The notes beneath the pieces were generated by a model. The model had not been told where the DNA came from. It saw only the letters and a program-made list of their open reading frames with translations, and searched no databases. Below are positions 12,201 to 23,800 of a stretch of 64,000 bases of DNA, one piece after another. Source of the stretch: Colius striatus. Lineage: Eukaryota; Chordata; Aves; Coliiformes; Coliidae. Position 1 is the first letter of the stretch. Every line of letters begins with the position of its first letter. The stretch lies in the NCBI RefSeq assembly GCF_028858725.1, contig NC_084762.1, positions 8,689,374-8,753,373 on the forward strand, read 5' to 3'. Both the position numbers and the translations under genes were made by a program.

Positions 12201-15200
12201 ACAGCCATCACTCTTTAGTTTTAAATGCTATTATCACTGTTATTGTTACTTAAAGAAAAACACCAAAACCCAAATAGACTTATTTAGCTCTAGAAACAGA
12301 GCACTAGTAATATAAAGGAGTTAAAGTAGAGATCTGGTTCTTGTCCCTTGCCTGCACTCATGCTGTGCCACAGTGACAACTGCCTGTCTTCTTGAGACAT
12401 GCCTGGTGCTTCTTGTGTGCAGTTACCATTTTGTTCTGTCACTCTGCATTTGCTAGTGTTGGGTTTGACTTTAACTTGTTGTAGTTCTTTTACATTGACG
12501 TTAGCCTCTTAGCACAAAGCATTTAAACTGGATGTTTGTACAGAAGAAGAGCACAGTGAACTAATCATACAGCTGCTCTGCAACTACTTGGGAGCAAGTA
12601 ATAGCAGGATAGTACATCCATACCATTTTATTTTTATAAAGATGCATTTTGGCCAGTGAGATGGATTTTTGCCCCTTTTCACTAACAGGCTTCTCTGCTG
12701 CATTTCCCAGCTCCATTGTCATCTTGTGTGCTGCTGCCTGCAGGTGCTGTTGTGCCTGGGCTGTGTTGGTTAGTAGGTGCTTTACACTTAGGCCAGGCTT
12801 TGCCCTTAGGTAGTAGAGGTCCTCTAGCAAAGAGATGTTAGCAGTTCATCTATTTGGTCTCCTTTTTAACCTGTAAGGAAAGTCTTCAGGAATGCATGAA
12901 GAGATAGGACTAGCTTAGATTTTTTTTTTTAGTGGTTTTTTTTCAGTTGCAATTCACATTTTGTGGCCACTTCAACATATAAATAACATAAGCACAGAAT
13001 TAACTACAGTTCATTTGAATCCCGCTCGTTGAGCATCATCTCTTACTGTGGTCCCAAGAAAACCTCTCAGCTCCAGATGGATTTTTTTCTTAGCCACTGT
13101 GTTGAAGACTGGGTGCTTTAAGCTTTCTGATTTGGTACCCACTCCAACATTATCTCCTGGATGGATCATTGCCTGGGTGTGTGCACTGGCTTTTGACCCT
13201 TCTAGAGCCACAGAAAGCTCAGGACCTCTCGTTATCAACAAGAGGAAAATTCCTACTCTCTTCATATCCCATGCATGTCTTTGCTAAATTTCCTTAACCT
13301 CATGAAGCAGAACACACTGAAGATGCACAAAAGTGTACAGTTCATAGTACCATTCTGGCTTTGTCTAGTTTGTATGGGTTCCTTCTGATTGGCACACTTC
13401 TGAGTGGGGCTCAGCATCTAAAGAATTGTAGCTAGGGCAATTCAAATGTAAAGGGTACTATAGAGGAAAATCAATGAGTTTTGAAAGATCCAAAGTAAGA
13501 TCTTAATCTAACCTTTGCTTGTGGCTTTAGGGTGTATGTGTGATGTGCACACACAGATTTCCTGTAACTTTGTGAGGCCTTTTTGGTGGCTACTCTCTTT
13601 TGAGGCTGTTTACTGACAGAGATGCCTGGATTTTCTACAGTGGTGGTGGGTGACTTGTATAGGACAATTCCATTTGCTTTCTCATAGACTGTCACTAGCA
13701 TCCAGATACTTGGAGCTGTCTGTAGCAAATAACTTCAGCTGGAAAAATGCAAACTGAAGTGTGTAAGGCTTCAAATTTCACTGTGAATCCAAGAGAGCCA
13801 CCTGCTTATTTGCCACCACTATTTGGCCACAGCGATGGTCTGTGACTGGAAATTGTTTCCATTTTGGAATCTTTCACATGAAATAGAATTCTTAATAACT
13901 TGATTAATATTTTTCTGTGTGCTTTCCAGTGGATTGAAATCAGTGCTACTAAAGATCATGAAGAAAGAGGAAACCTGTGTAATACACTCTTTTCTGATGA
14001 GAACAAGGAGCACAGACTGTATGAGGCCATAAAATTCATCATGCTCTACGAAGTCGTTGAAGCCTATGAGCAGATAAAGAACAGGGAAGAGCCTGTACAC
14101 AACCTTTTCAGCCTTCTCCTTGCTCGTGATTCTTCATCTGACCCTTTGAGTTTCATGATGAATCATCTGAACTCCATAGGTGACTCCCTTTGCCTAGACC
14201 AGGTAATGATATAAATGAAAAAGAAAACACGTAGCTGATTTAATCTCTGACGTGGTTAGGTGCCTACCATCATACATCAGCTGTGACTACTGGCCCATTT
14301 TTGTTCTTTGGGATGTGAGGAAGTAGACTAAGGATAGCCACTTATCTTCCAGAAAAAAAATGAAGTAGGGTAAAAGGGTGGCCAGTTTTCTTAGTGGGCC
14401 AGAAATAAATGTTGCAAGCTATCAATGAGACAGTTTAGAACAGTGATGCCTTTGGTAGGTAATTTTAGATTATGCAGATTTGACCTGGTTTTTTTCACTT
14501 CTCCATTCAGCTCCACTATCACTATTTTTTCCTCTCTCTTTGGTTCCCATGAGAGCTGATGTCTGTAATGAGAACTATTAACTATTCACTTTTGTATATT
14601 ATCCAATTTGATATTGACTGAGGAGTTAAATAACTGATATCAAAGCTCCACGCTACTGTTCTCCAAATGGTTTCACTTTCCAATGGGTGGAATTATTCCT
14701 TATCATCAGTTTCAGTTATCAAGTCAACTGTTAGATGTGGTAGTCACCTTCAGGAACAGTTTGATTGTAACTGGACAAGTTCTGCCCTGTCTGGCTGTGC
14801 CCAAGGACATGAGCTTTCACCAGAGCATTTTTACAGATTAAGCAATCCTTTGCAAGGAGTATCAATGAAGATGATGATTGTCAAGTTTTGTGTACATGAA
14901 GTACAAGGCCATTTTTTCCTTTTACTGTTAAATTCCCCTCATGTAGCAAGTGATCACAAGGTGGCAGGCTTCTCATTTTTCAAAGTGTATCCATCTTCTC
15001 ATAGTCTTTTAATAATAAGCTTTGAGCCAGCAATGTACCCTCATGGCCAAGAAGGCCAATGGCATCCTGGGATGCATCAAGAAGAGTGTGGCCAGCAGGT
15101 CAAGGGAGGTTCTGCTCCCCCTCTACTCTGCTCTGGTGGGGCCTCATCTGGAGTCCTGTGTCCAGTTCTGGGCTCCTCAGCTCAAGAGGGAAAGGGAAGC

Positions 15201-16090
15201 GCTGGAGAGAGTCCAGTGTAGGGCCACCAAGATGGTCAGGGGACTGGAGCATCTTCCATACGAGGAAAGGCTGGGGGAACTGGGGCTGTTTAGTCTGGAA
15301 TAGAGGAGACTGAGGGGAGATCTTATTAACATTTACAAATATCTAAAGGGTGAGTGTCAGGAGGTTGGGACATCCCTTTTTTCTATAGGAGGTAGCAACA
15401 GGACAAGGGGTGATGGGATGAAGCTGGAACACAAAAAGTTCCACTTAAACATAAGAAAAAACTATTTCACTGTGAGGTGAGGGAGCCCTGGCACAGGCTG
15501 CCCAGGGGGGTTGTGGAGTCTCCTTCCTTGGAGGTCTTCAAGACCCACCTGGACATCTTCCTATGTGACCTGATCTAGGTGACCCTGCTTCTGCAGGGGC
15601 GTTGGACTAGATGATCTCTAAAGGTCCCTTCCAACCCCTACCTCTCTATGATTCTAAGCTGGTCCATTCTTCCCCCACAACTATGCTGTGTGAGGTGACT
15701 TTGGAAGCAGGTTATATATTGTATCAGGTGGAAGAGGGATGTTTCCAGAATATCCTCTGTGTGCTGAACTTTTCACATACTCCACTTAAAAAAAGGGCCC
15801 CTTTTCTTCCTTGTCTGCTGTTTTTAAGCTGGATGATTTGCCTTAATTATCTTTGATTCAGCTTCCTAAATATAGAAGCAAAATGTCTTACAGACTTTTT
15901 TCATCTTTAGGTTGAACTGTTTCTTCTTGGATACTTACTTGAAGTAAAGATAAGAGTTTACAGACTGCATAGGTTTAATACTGAGGAATTTCAAGTGAAC
16001 TACCCAGATGAATACCGAAGGGAATGGAATGAGATTTCTCTGCTGACCGAGGATGACCGCTACTACCACATCCCCATTTACAGAACGTGA
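9080..16090 (+). CDS. OTULINL: OTULINL (FAM105A): OTU-fold ER-associated pseudo-deubiquitinase, 5'-partial
   Basis: Seven exons join in frame: 9080-9239, 9349-9380, 9499-9590, 10393-10542, 11281-11409, 13930-14202 and 15911-16090 (TGA 16088-16090), giving about 338 residues. Human OTULINL is 356 residues, so only exon 1 is missing. The first exon codes for a hydrophobic stretch ([15 protein letters not shown]) flanked by basic residues, fitting the ER-membrane attachment known for this protein. The OTU domain follows, with recognisable blocks [58 protein letters not shown] and [10 protein letters not shown]. Mammalian OTULINL lacks the catalytic Cys; here the aligned position is Cys (TGT 10459-10461), while the positions of OTULIN His339 and Asn341 are Tyr (16061-16063) and His (16067-16069). 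OTULIN, its tandem paralogue, lies downstream in the same orientation. Identification is firm; any activity is unknown. Confidence 0.95.
9349..9380 (+). CDS. OTULINL: OTULINL 32-nt micro-exon
   Basis: Acceptor gggttacag/GTGG, donor ATAA/GTAATC. It encodes (R)[10 protein letters not shown], matching human WWIGYLQRKFK. The exon was found by frame continuity: the codon split as CG/G at its start and A/GG at its end restores the reading frame to both neighbours. Confidence 0.85.
9417..9428. repeat. C homopolymer (12)
   Basis: A run of 12 C between the OTULINL micro-exon (9349-9380) and the next exon (9499). Confidence 0.85.
9499..9590 (+). CDS. OTULINL: OTULINL exon
   Basis: Acceptor gatttag/GG, donor GAG/GTAAGA. 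It encodes (R)[19 protein letters not shown] and [11 protein letters not shown], closely matching human RNLSVEAEVDLLSYCAREWK. Phase 0 at the 3' end. Confidence 0.93.
10393..10542 (+). CDS. OTULINL: OTULINL exon with the OTU Cys loop
   Basis: Acceptor tttctag/GCA, donor AAG/GTAAAA; 50 codons, phase 0 at both ends. It encodes [16 protein letters not shown] and [14 protein letters not shown]. The Cys codon TGT (10459-10461) aligns with catalytic Cys129 of human OTULIN. A longer forward open frame nearby (10410-10691) is in another frame and is not the gene. Confidence 0.95.
11281..11409 (+). CDS. OTULINL: OTULINL exon
   Basis: Acceptor ctccctccag/CTC, donor AAT/GTGAGT; 43 codons, phase 0. It encodes [20 protein letters not shown] and [16 protein letters not shown], nearly identical to human [20 protein letters not shown]. 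Confidence 0.95.
13930..14202 (+). CDS. OTULINL: OTULINL exon (OTU core)
   Basis: Acceptor gctttccag/TGG, donor CAG/GTAATG; 91 codons, phase 0. It encodes the helical OTU core with [39 protein letters not shown] and SLCLDQ. The preceding 2.5-kb intron (11410-13929) shows nothing recognisable. Confidence 0.95.
15024..15657 (+). repeat. CR1 LINE, 0.63 kb, well preserved 3' portion
   Basis: Lies in the last OTULINL intron in sense orientation. It contains the ORF2 C-terminal remnant: the forward open frame 15022-15303 reads [20 protein letters not shown], then [20 protein letters not shown] and [11 protein letters not shown] before a stop. Then come 'gtggagtctccttccttgga', 'cacctggacatcttcc', 'ggactagatgatctctaaag' and the terminal 'ctatgattctaa'. 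It is one of the less diverged copies in the window. The 184-codon forward frame over 14667-15221 is a by-product of this element. Confidence 0.95.
15911..16090 (+). CDS. OTULINL: OTULINL terminal coding exon
   Basis: Acceptor catctttag/GTT; 59 codons plus TGA 16088-16090. It encodes [26 protein letters not shown] and [22 protein letters not shown] has DRHYNIP at this site, so the catalytic His position is Tyr and the Asn position is His. The tail IYRT is slightly longer than human VF. Confidence 0.95.
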   Translation, partial: VELFLLGYLLEVKIRVYRLHRFNTEEFQVNYPDEYRREWNEISLLTEDDRYYHIPIYRT

Positions 16091-19000
16091 AGGACCAGTG
16101 ACTTTTGTTGTTGTTGTTGTTCCCTTTGTATAATACAGTGAGTGACCAGTTGCAGTGAATTAGGTTTCTAATCAGCAGCAGTAAGATTTTGAGAATGCTC
16201 GTTAATGATTACAAAATGATTTATGCGTTTATTGTGTAAACATTTTGCTTTCCTGTTGCAGCACAGTTCACCATCAGTCAGCCATAAAAGCCATAAAATA
16301 TATTGCTCTACTGTCTGGGAGGGGAAAAAAAAAGTCAGATTTGAGGGCTGTCAGACAAAAAAAGATTGGACTGCATGGCAAAGAAGGCAAAGGTAAGGGT
16401 GAGTTTTCCATTGCTAGCCTAAGGGTTTGCTCTGACATCTCTGGATGGGTTAAACTCAAGGTCCTCAAGGAATTACTGCCTTTCCCTCATCTTTTGCTGG
16501 AGAGGATGAATCACAGAGGAATCAGCTCCTGGGCTCCCACAGTTTATAGTCCAGGCTGTTAAACTTGCATTGCCTTGGGGCTATGTAGGATGGGAGGATG
16601 TAAACTGGGGCCTCTGTGTAGCTGCTTCGAATCCCCTTTGGCTTCCCTCGTTACTGGAACACCTCCCTTTAAGGGTGGGCAGAGCAAGCAGCTGCAGGAT
16701 GGAATCGCTTCAGACACCTGAAATGAAGATGTCTGCAATCAGCACTGATATCTGAAGGTGAAGAAGTGTTACACGGCAGCAGGGTGAAACAACACACGCA
16801 CACAGAGGAACACTGTGCCAGATGAACTGAAGGTTTACTTTATAACTGAGAAAAGTACATAAGCTTTCTCAAAGCTAAAAAAAGGTAGTATTAATTAATA
16901 AGTATCATGCAGTAGAGTGACACTTGGTAGCTGCCTATGGCTTTTGTCAACTTGTAAATCCTTTAAGGGCTGATATCAGCATTACCTGCCAAGATATCCT
17001 TTGCAATTCATCTGAGAAACCTGTGCACAGAAAACATTCATAAACATTGTATTTTCAGAAAATATTCTTTTTCTATGCATTATGTGAATTCAGCAGTGTG
17101 TATACATGTTTTATCCTCTGAGTATTTATTAATCTCCTTGCACAAGATTGCTATCTTTAGTTTAGACCTCAGTGTTTGAGATCTAAACTAAATGCTTGCT
17201 AATGTTTGAAGACATCTGTCCAGGACAACTAAATGAGTTGTACTTTCTTACATGGAACATTTTTCCCAGGTCTGTTTTCTCAAAGAATCATTTGTGGTTT
17301 GATTATTTAAAAAATAAAGGACCTTAATTTGAAAAAATATTAAAGTGATACAGCAGATCTAGCAGAATGTGTATGAAAAGCTTATAATTCCACAGGCATG
17401 TGGTTGTGTTGAGGAAAGTGGGGTTTACTGAGAAATGAAACCTCTCCTTTCTTTATCCTAGAGATACAGGGACAGGCAGATTTGGTTTTTAACTCCTGCA
17501 CGAGGAACCACAAGCCAGTAACAAAAATGTGAATGGGGCCTGCAGGAGCTAAAGCAGTTGCGTAAGGTAAATAAATGGGAATGCTCAGAGTTCACAGAGA
17601 GCACTCAGTTCCTTTGTGTAAAGGAAAGAAATTTTATCCCTTACAGTCCTCTTATTTGTATGTATATGTAAATATATTTATAAACACAAACACTTGAGCT
17701 CTCTATTGCAACAGCTTTGTTTCCTGAAAGTTCTTCTGAGTTCAGTTTTGTTCAATAATTTGTAGCTTTTAATTAAGAAGGCTTGATAGCTATAATTTCA
17801 TCTCATCAAAACTTGCATATTAAATACTTTATTTATTAAAAGAAGCTTTCTTTTTTTTCCACTGAATTAAATAACTGCTTGATTTAGATTTGGTTCTGCT
17901 CTGCATGGGGAAATGTTATAATGCCTGAGTGGTGGAGTATTGCTATTTATTTTGCATCAGCAGTAACATTTACAACTATCAACAAACCTGTCTGTATTTT
18001 ATTCTTGTTTTGGGACAAGCAGACACAGCAGAGAAAGGATGTATTTTTATAGTGAGCTTTTTAATGATTTGCATCTTATTTATGAATAGGAATACAAAAG
18101 CATTACAGCTGGAAGTGTTAAATTGTCAACATGTACATTTTTGTAACCTTGGGCGTATTAATAGCAGGAGGCTAATAAAGATCTAACACAGATGGTGGAA
18201 TTTCTCTCACCAGTGTGGATGTTTGCATCTGAACTCCTTCGTCTCTCTGCCTTGTCAGTGGAAGGCAGTGGCATGCCATCAGTCAGAGGACTGAGTCTCT
18301 ACAAGGGTCTGGTTCCCCTCACTGACTGTACTGGGAACTGCCAGTGACTGGCATAAACCTCTCTGCTCTAGATGTCTGAAGTTTGGTGAGATTAATTTTG
18401 TCCCAAGAATCCAGAAAAGACATATTGAAACAGATCTGCTGACTTACCAGACGTCAGAAGTGCTAGCAGAATCACAACAGGAACAGAAATGGAATGTGAA
18501 GAAAGAGGAATTTGAGGTGTGGATAATCACAAGTCCTGGAGAAACATACAGAGAGAGCTCTACAGAGGATCTTAAGGTACACTGACTCAGGTTTGAGGCT
18601 GCACTGGTTTAATCAGGTTCTCAGAGAATGTATTTTTACATATAAAGAAATACATGTATGCACATAGATATGTGTGTGTGTATATGTAAAACAAAAATAC
18701 ATTAAAAAGAAAATAATCCCAAATAAAGAGCATCTGAAACTACTTGGTACTCTGGAAGTGAAGGTGCAGCAGCATCTTGTCCAGTCAGTGGCAGAGACAA
18801 GCTTGCTGTACAAATCCAGAAGTATACACTCATTACCAATATTCTTTAAAATGCAGTGTTGTAGGCAGCTAAAGTTTCAAGTCAGGATGTATTTCTTATT
18901 TATGGCTGCTAGTTTAGCAAGAAGAAGAAAACACAGTGGTAGGTTTGTGTTTTTTCCCTGAACTTGAAAGCATGTATTAAGAATGTAACAGAGTAAATGG

Positions 19001-20587
19001 AGAAATTGATGTCTTTTACTATAATGGAGGAAAAAGATCATTTTTTAATGTCATCTTTTCTAAGAAGTGTGTCTCAAACAAATGTGCACATATTTCATTT
19101 TAACTCCACAGAAAAAAAACACTGGCAATTTTGATTCTTCAGCTCTAATACTGAAATTGCTTCTTGTCTAGATGGTGGCTACTAAGTGGATGAGAATTTA
19201 AAATGACCCAGTGTAGGTGTTTGTTGCTGGTAAGTCTGCCTGTTTAATCTTGAATTGAATGAAATACTTTCCAAATGCAGTTTGTACTTTGTCTAAAAGA
19301 CAGGTTTCAAGAATATGAATGATTTCAAGTTAGTTTAGTTGTCCAGAAAAATAAAGATGGATCTATTATCTTCAAAGCACAGAAAAGACTTACACAATGG
19401 GGTTCTTTTTGTCAGTAGTTGGGGTTTCCCTGTTCCTCTGTACTTCATCAACATTACAGCAGTCCCATGTCACCCTGTTATGTTAGTGCCATTACAGCAC
19501 TAATGGGGTTTTTTTTTTGAGTCTTCATTTCTCTGAAAAGCTCCTGGTTCAGAAAAAAAACATAACGTTGATATTTTGATGCCACAGAAGGCCTGGTCCT
19601 TCCCTCTTGCCTTTTGAGGGTTTTGGGGTGCTTGAAGGCCTCCCTGGCAGGAAAGAAGCTTTCCTTTTGGTCCTGGTTTTGTGAGAGGGTAGGATTTAGG
19701 TCTTTGAGGGTCCCTTGAAGTCATCTGGGAGAGGAGCCCTGCATAGTGATGGGCTGAGTCCTGTTGCCAGCATCCTTCCCTGATCTTGGCCCATGGATGG
19801 AGCAGGCAGCCTTGCAGAGACTTTGTTAGAGATTTGTCAGAAAATTTCCAAGGAAACTCAGGCACCTCAGAGACAGAAGTTGATGCACCTAGTGGTGACA
19901 GGAGATAAATGCAGAAAACTGACCTCCCTGAGGCTTGGCTGATTTGCATCTCTTCCTATGAACCACAGAGATTTGTGTCAGCCAGGGCTAGCGGGTGAGA
20001 AGGATGGCTGGGGCGCTGCTGAGAGCTGTGGCATGGGGTTGTGTGTGCCCATCAGTGCTGGTGGAAGGGGAAAATGGAAAATGTGAAAGAAACAGGGTGT
20101 GTCCTGGATGCTTTCATCTTCCAGCATATCCCAGTTTTGCACAATTCAAAGGTTAATGCCATGGGAGGGCATTTAACAAGAACACCTTCCTCTTTACTGA
20201 AGGGTTTAGCCATAAGCGGATGCTTTATTGAAATGTGGAGGCAACTATTTTGAATGTAGTTGTGCAAGTTTGCATGCAGCAGCTGCCTGAAGTCTATGGC
20301 AGATACAGCAAGTAACTCCCTGTGTCTCTTAAGCCATGTTGTGATGTTCAGCTGAATGTTTTCCCCATGATAGAGTTTTTAGGACTGTGATACTCTGCAC
20401 CTTACAAATGTTGGAGGTGATCAGTCGCCGAGTTTCAGATGACAGGTTCAGCATTTGGCTATGAAAGAAGGATTTTGTGTTCTTTTTACCTATCCAGTAG
20501 ATGGCTTCCAAGCATCAGAAAATGTAGTTCAATAAGCTCAGTTCCCATGGCAATTCTTTGCCTTTAGTCACACTTGCCCAGATGATA
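16091..20587 (+). other. OTULINL 3' UTR and spacer
   Basis: The 3' UTR begins here with a (ttg)n run near 16109-16121. Its end is not certain: AATAAA hexamers occur at 17313-17318 and 18174-18179. The rest is AT-rich spacer. The longest open frame (19500-19949, minus, 149 codons) has no recognisable domain and looks like chance. Confidence 0.6.
17313..17318 (+). promoter_or_regulatory. Candidate polyadenylation signal, OTULINL
   Basis: First AATAAA on the plus strand after the OTULINL stop (1.2 kb downstream), in an AT-rich context; TG-rich sequence follows only at about 17400-17430. A second AATAAA stands at 18174-18179. Which one is used cannot be told from sequence alone. Confidence 0.35.
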
Positions 20588-20800
20588 GTGGTGGGTTGGC
20601 CTGGGCCAACAGCCAAGGACCCACAGAGTTGCTCACTCACTTCCCCTGACTCCAGTGGGATGGGAGAGAAAGTGAGAAAAAGAGGAGCCAGAAAGTTTTT
20701 AGGCCAAAATAAAGACAGGGAAATCCCTTAACATGCACTGACATGGGCAAAACAGCCTCAACTTTGGGGTATTTTTTGCCTTTTGGCATAAATATTTAAT
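20588..20800 (+). mobile_element. Probable avian ERV LTR remnant (solo, decayed)
   Basis: The blocks 'gggttggcctgggccaacag', 'ggacccacagagttgctcac', 'ccagtgggatgggagagaaa', 'aaataaagacagggaaat' and 'atgggcaaaacagcctcaac' resemble LTRs of endogenous retroviruses common in bird genomes, as I remember them. No gag/pol coding sequence or second LTR was seen, so at most a solo LTR fragment remains. Ends are approximate. Confidence 0.4.
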
Positions 20801-23800
20801 TGCTGATTTAGGTATTGGGATGTGCAGCAAGCATGGGGAATGTGGCATGGAAATAGCTTTGTGTCATGCAAAGCAAGGCAGCACAAATACCACCATATCA
20901 TGGTCATGTGGCAGCCTAATATTGTTCAGTAAATATGCAAACACTTGTTATTTTGGCCCTGCATGCCCAGCCATCTGTATGGTTTTCTTCACTGCTGAGG
21001 GATGAAACATCACTACTTTTTTCTCACCTGACTAATGACCATCCTTTTCTGTCCTCTTAACTTGTAGTCCCAATGCCCTCTGCCGCCTGACACCATGTCT
21101 CACAATGAGCCATAAGCTCAGGAAACTGTGATCAAATTCCTTGTACAAGAGGAATGTACAGAAATTTACAGAATATTTATTGGCACCCTGATGTCTTTAA
21201 AATCACTCCCTAGGTTCTTTACCCTCTACCTACCTTGTCACCTCCCAGGTCCCTTCCAAAACATCAGCATGTAGAGGCTGGTTCCATCTGGCAGCTGCAA
21301 GGCTATGTTCTGACCAGCACCTTTTGCAACAGCTGATGGGCATTTTGGTGTGCTGGAAAGTTCAAGTAGCTGCCAAGTTAGTATCTGTCTTCATAAATTA
21401 AAGATTATTCTGGACAACTTCATCAACACCCAGTGGTAATCCATGCATACTTGCTCTGCAACACCTGATGTCTGCAGTGGGAAAAAGGAAGAATCAATCT
21501 CAGCTGCAGCTTCCCATCTTCCTGGAAAAGTAGCTGGTGAGTTCTGTTACTCATTATTTCTGTTTGGCTGGAAGTGTCGGTTTTCTTCCTCTCTGTGCTT
21601 TGTTATTGACTTGAATTCATGTTCAGACACCTGTAAACATCATGGTTCATGTTATCCCATCTGTATATTTCTGCTTAAATAAGGCATTGCAGCAGCTTGG
21701 GCCATGGAATGCTCTTAAACATAATGAGTAATTTGTCAGCCTGGACTGTATGATTTGCTTTCACTCTTCCCACCTTTGAGGATTTCTGGCAGCAATCAGA
21801 GCCAGGTAGGCATATTGTAGCTTGATTACTTAAGTGATTATCAGTATGCTAACTATACCTTTGTTGACCCCTAAATGTGGAATAGTCATAGAAAAATGCA
21901 GGGATGTTAACAGCAAACTTCACAAAACTATATTTTTGAAGCTGTTGAAAAAGAATAATAGTTGCACATAATTTTAGTGTCCCAAATGCATGTATTTTAG
22001 TTAGAAAGCAAATTAGTCCTCTGAGATACTGCCAACAATCAGAAATACCCAGTTTCCTGACAAGCATTAAAATCTGCAGCCTTCAAGTGAAGCTACTTCT
22101 CCTCCTGCTTTTCTAAATTCAGTTAAGACTGCAGAATTGACCTCTTTTATTTTCAGTTTTGGGGAAGCTGAGTCAAAAGAGGAGTACAGAGACAGCTCTC
22201 TGGGCTCAACTCGTACCAAGAACATAAACACAAGGAAGGAGAATCCAAAGTATTTCTTTCACGTCTGTCTATGAGACAGAAAACTCCTGATGATGCATTT
22301 CAATCTTGGCACATGACCTGGGAGTCCTATTTTTATTTTCTTTCTTCTAACTAACACAAGCAATATAGAACTTGGGCTCAACACTAACTCATGTCTCATC
22401 CTGGGCTGCTTCATGTATATCAGGTCATTGTTGATATTTTGGTTTAAAACACATGTTAACTGTCTCTCTCTGCACACAAAACTTTTATTGGGTCTGAACA
22501 GAAGGCTGTTTGCTGAAAACTGGGATCTCAAGTATCCAACTTGCTTGATACTCTCAGACAAAGTAAGCAAGTGATACTTTCATAGCAGTAGGAATGTCTA
22601 GATTATAGGGTTAAAGTAATAGATTAATATTTCACCACTTTTTGTCAGTTTAGAATATTGACACAAAGGCTTTTTATTAGAAAGCATGAGTTCTTGAATG
22701 GAGAAAGAGTTTGGTCCCATATCTGAGTCACAGCACACATTCCATATATATGCCATCATCTCCTGGGTAGCACAAGTCCATATTTAGCAGTGCCTAGTCT
22801 CTTGATGTACCCCTGGTGAATACACCACCTGGCTTGCCTCTTTTGCCTGGGGTCAGGTGGGAACTACAATCCCAGAACTTGAGGCCAGATAAGAATCCAT
22901 GACATCTGTTCCAGGCCCTGTTGCCTGAGGAGGGCATGCATAAAGACACCGAAAGCTGCTCAAGCTTCTTCTACAGACCTGAGCTAAGAAAAATAGGATG
23001 CTGCAGGATAATGTCAGTATTCTGCAATGCAAGTTTCTGTCTGGAAATGCCTCTTCTGCTAAAATGGCACATAGCCTCAAAAGGACTTAATGTCTCAATC
23101 TTAAGCCAAATAGGCACTTGGAGCACTGTTGCCCCTTTGCGGCACTCTGCCACTGCTATTGGGTGAGTAATCCTCCCAGCAGCCATCTCCTTCAGTGTTG
23201 GTGTGCAACCAGCCACTCTCTGTGAACTAAAACAATCTTCCGAAGACGTGGTATTTCTCAACAACTGAAAGTTCCCTGTGCTCTTCACTGATCCTTTACT
23301 TCAGAGCCTGCCTGGACATCATGAGACTCTTCGGGAACAGATGGACTAAGGGCACCCACGGCTTATTGTGGTCCATGCATGCAATGAGAAGGGTGAGGAA
23401 AAGCACTCCTAAAACTAATGGATGTGACTTGAACTCTTGAAATTACAGACTCTTTGTTCAGATTTTCTGACTACACGATAGTCACCACGGATGAATTTTA
23501 AACACTCAAAAGAAAGTTGCCTTTTAAGAGAGCAGCTCAATATCTTACCCTGTTGCCTCCAAAATCCATTGAGGATGCAATTTGCTACTATTGTTCCATA
23601 GTAATTAGTGTGTTGTCTAATAAAAGACTATGTTATTTGTTGCTCAGATCATGTTACTGTTGTGCCCATGTAAGCTACAATGCAGATCCTGCCCAAACCT
23701 ACATTCCAAGATGAGGACCTTCTCACTCCATATGTCAAAGATTGTTTTGAATCACAATAGGTTCTCAATCATCAAACTTGTTTTTTAGTCAGCTATTGAG

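Noticed and set aside
14667-15221. 184-codon forward open frame in the last OTULINL intron
   Set aside because: Its 3' third is CR1 sequence in a non-coding frame and the rest resembles nothing; it lacks splice or promoter context.
19500-19949. 149-codon minus-strand open frame
   Set aside because: No domain, odd composition and no gene context; likely chance.
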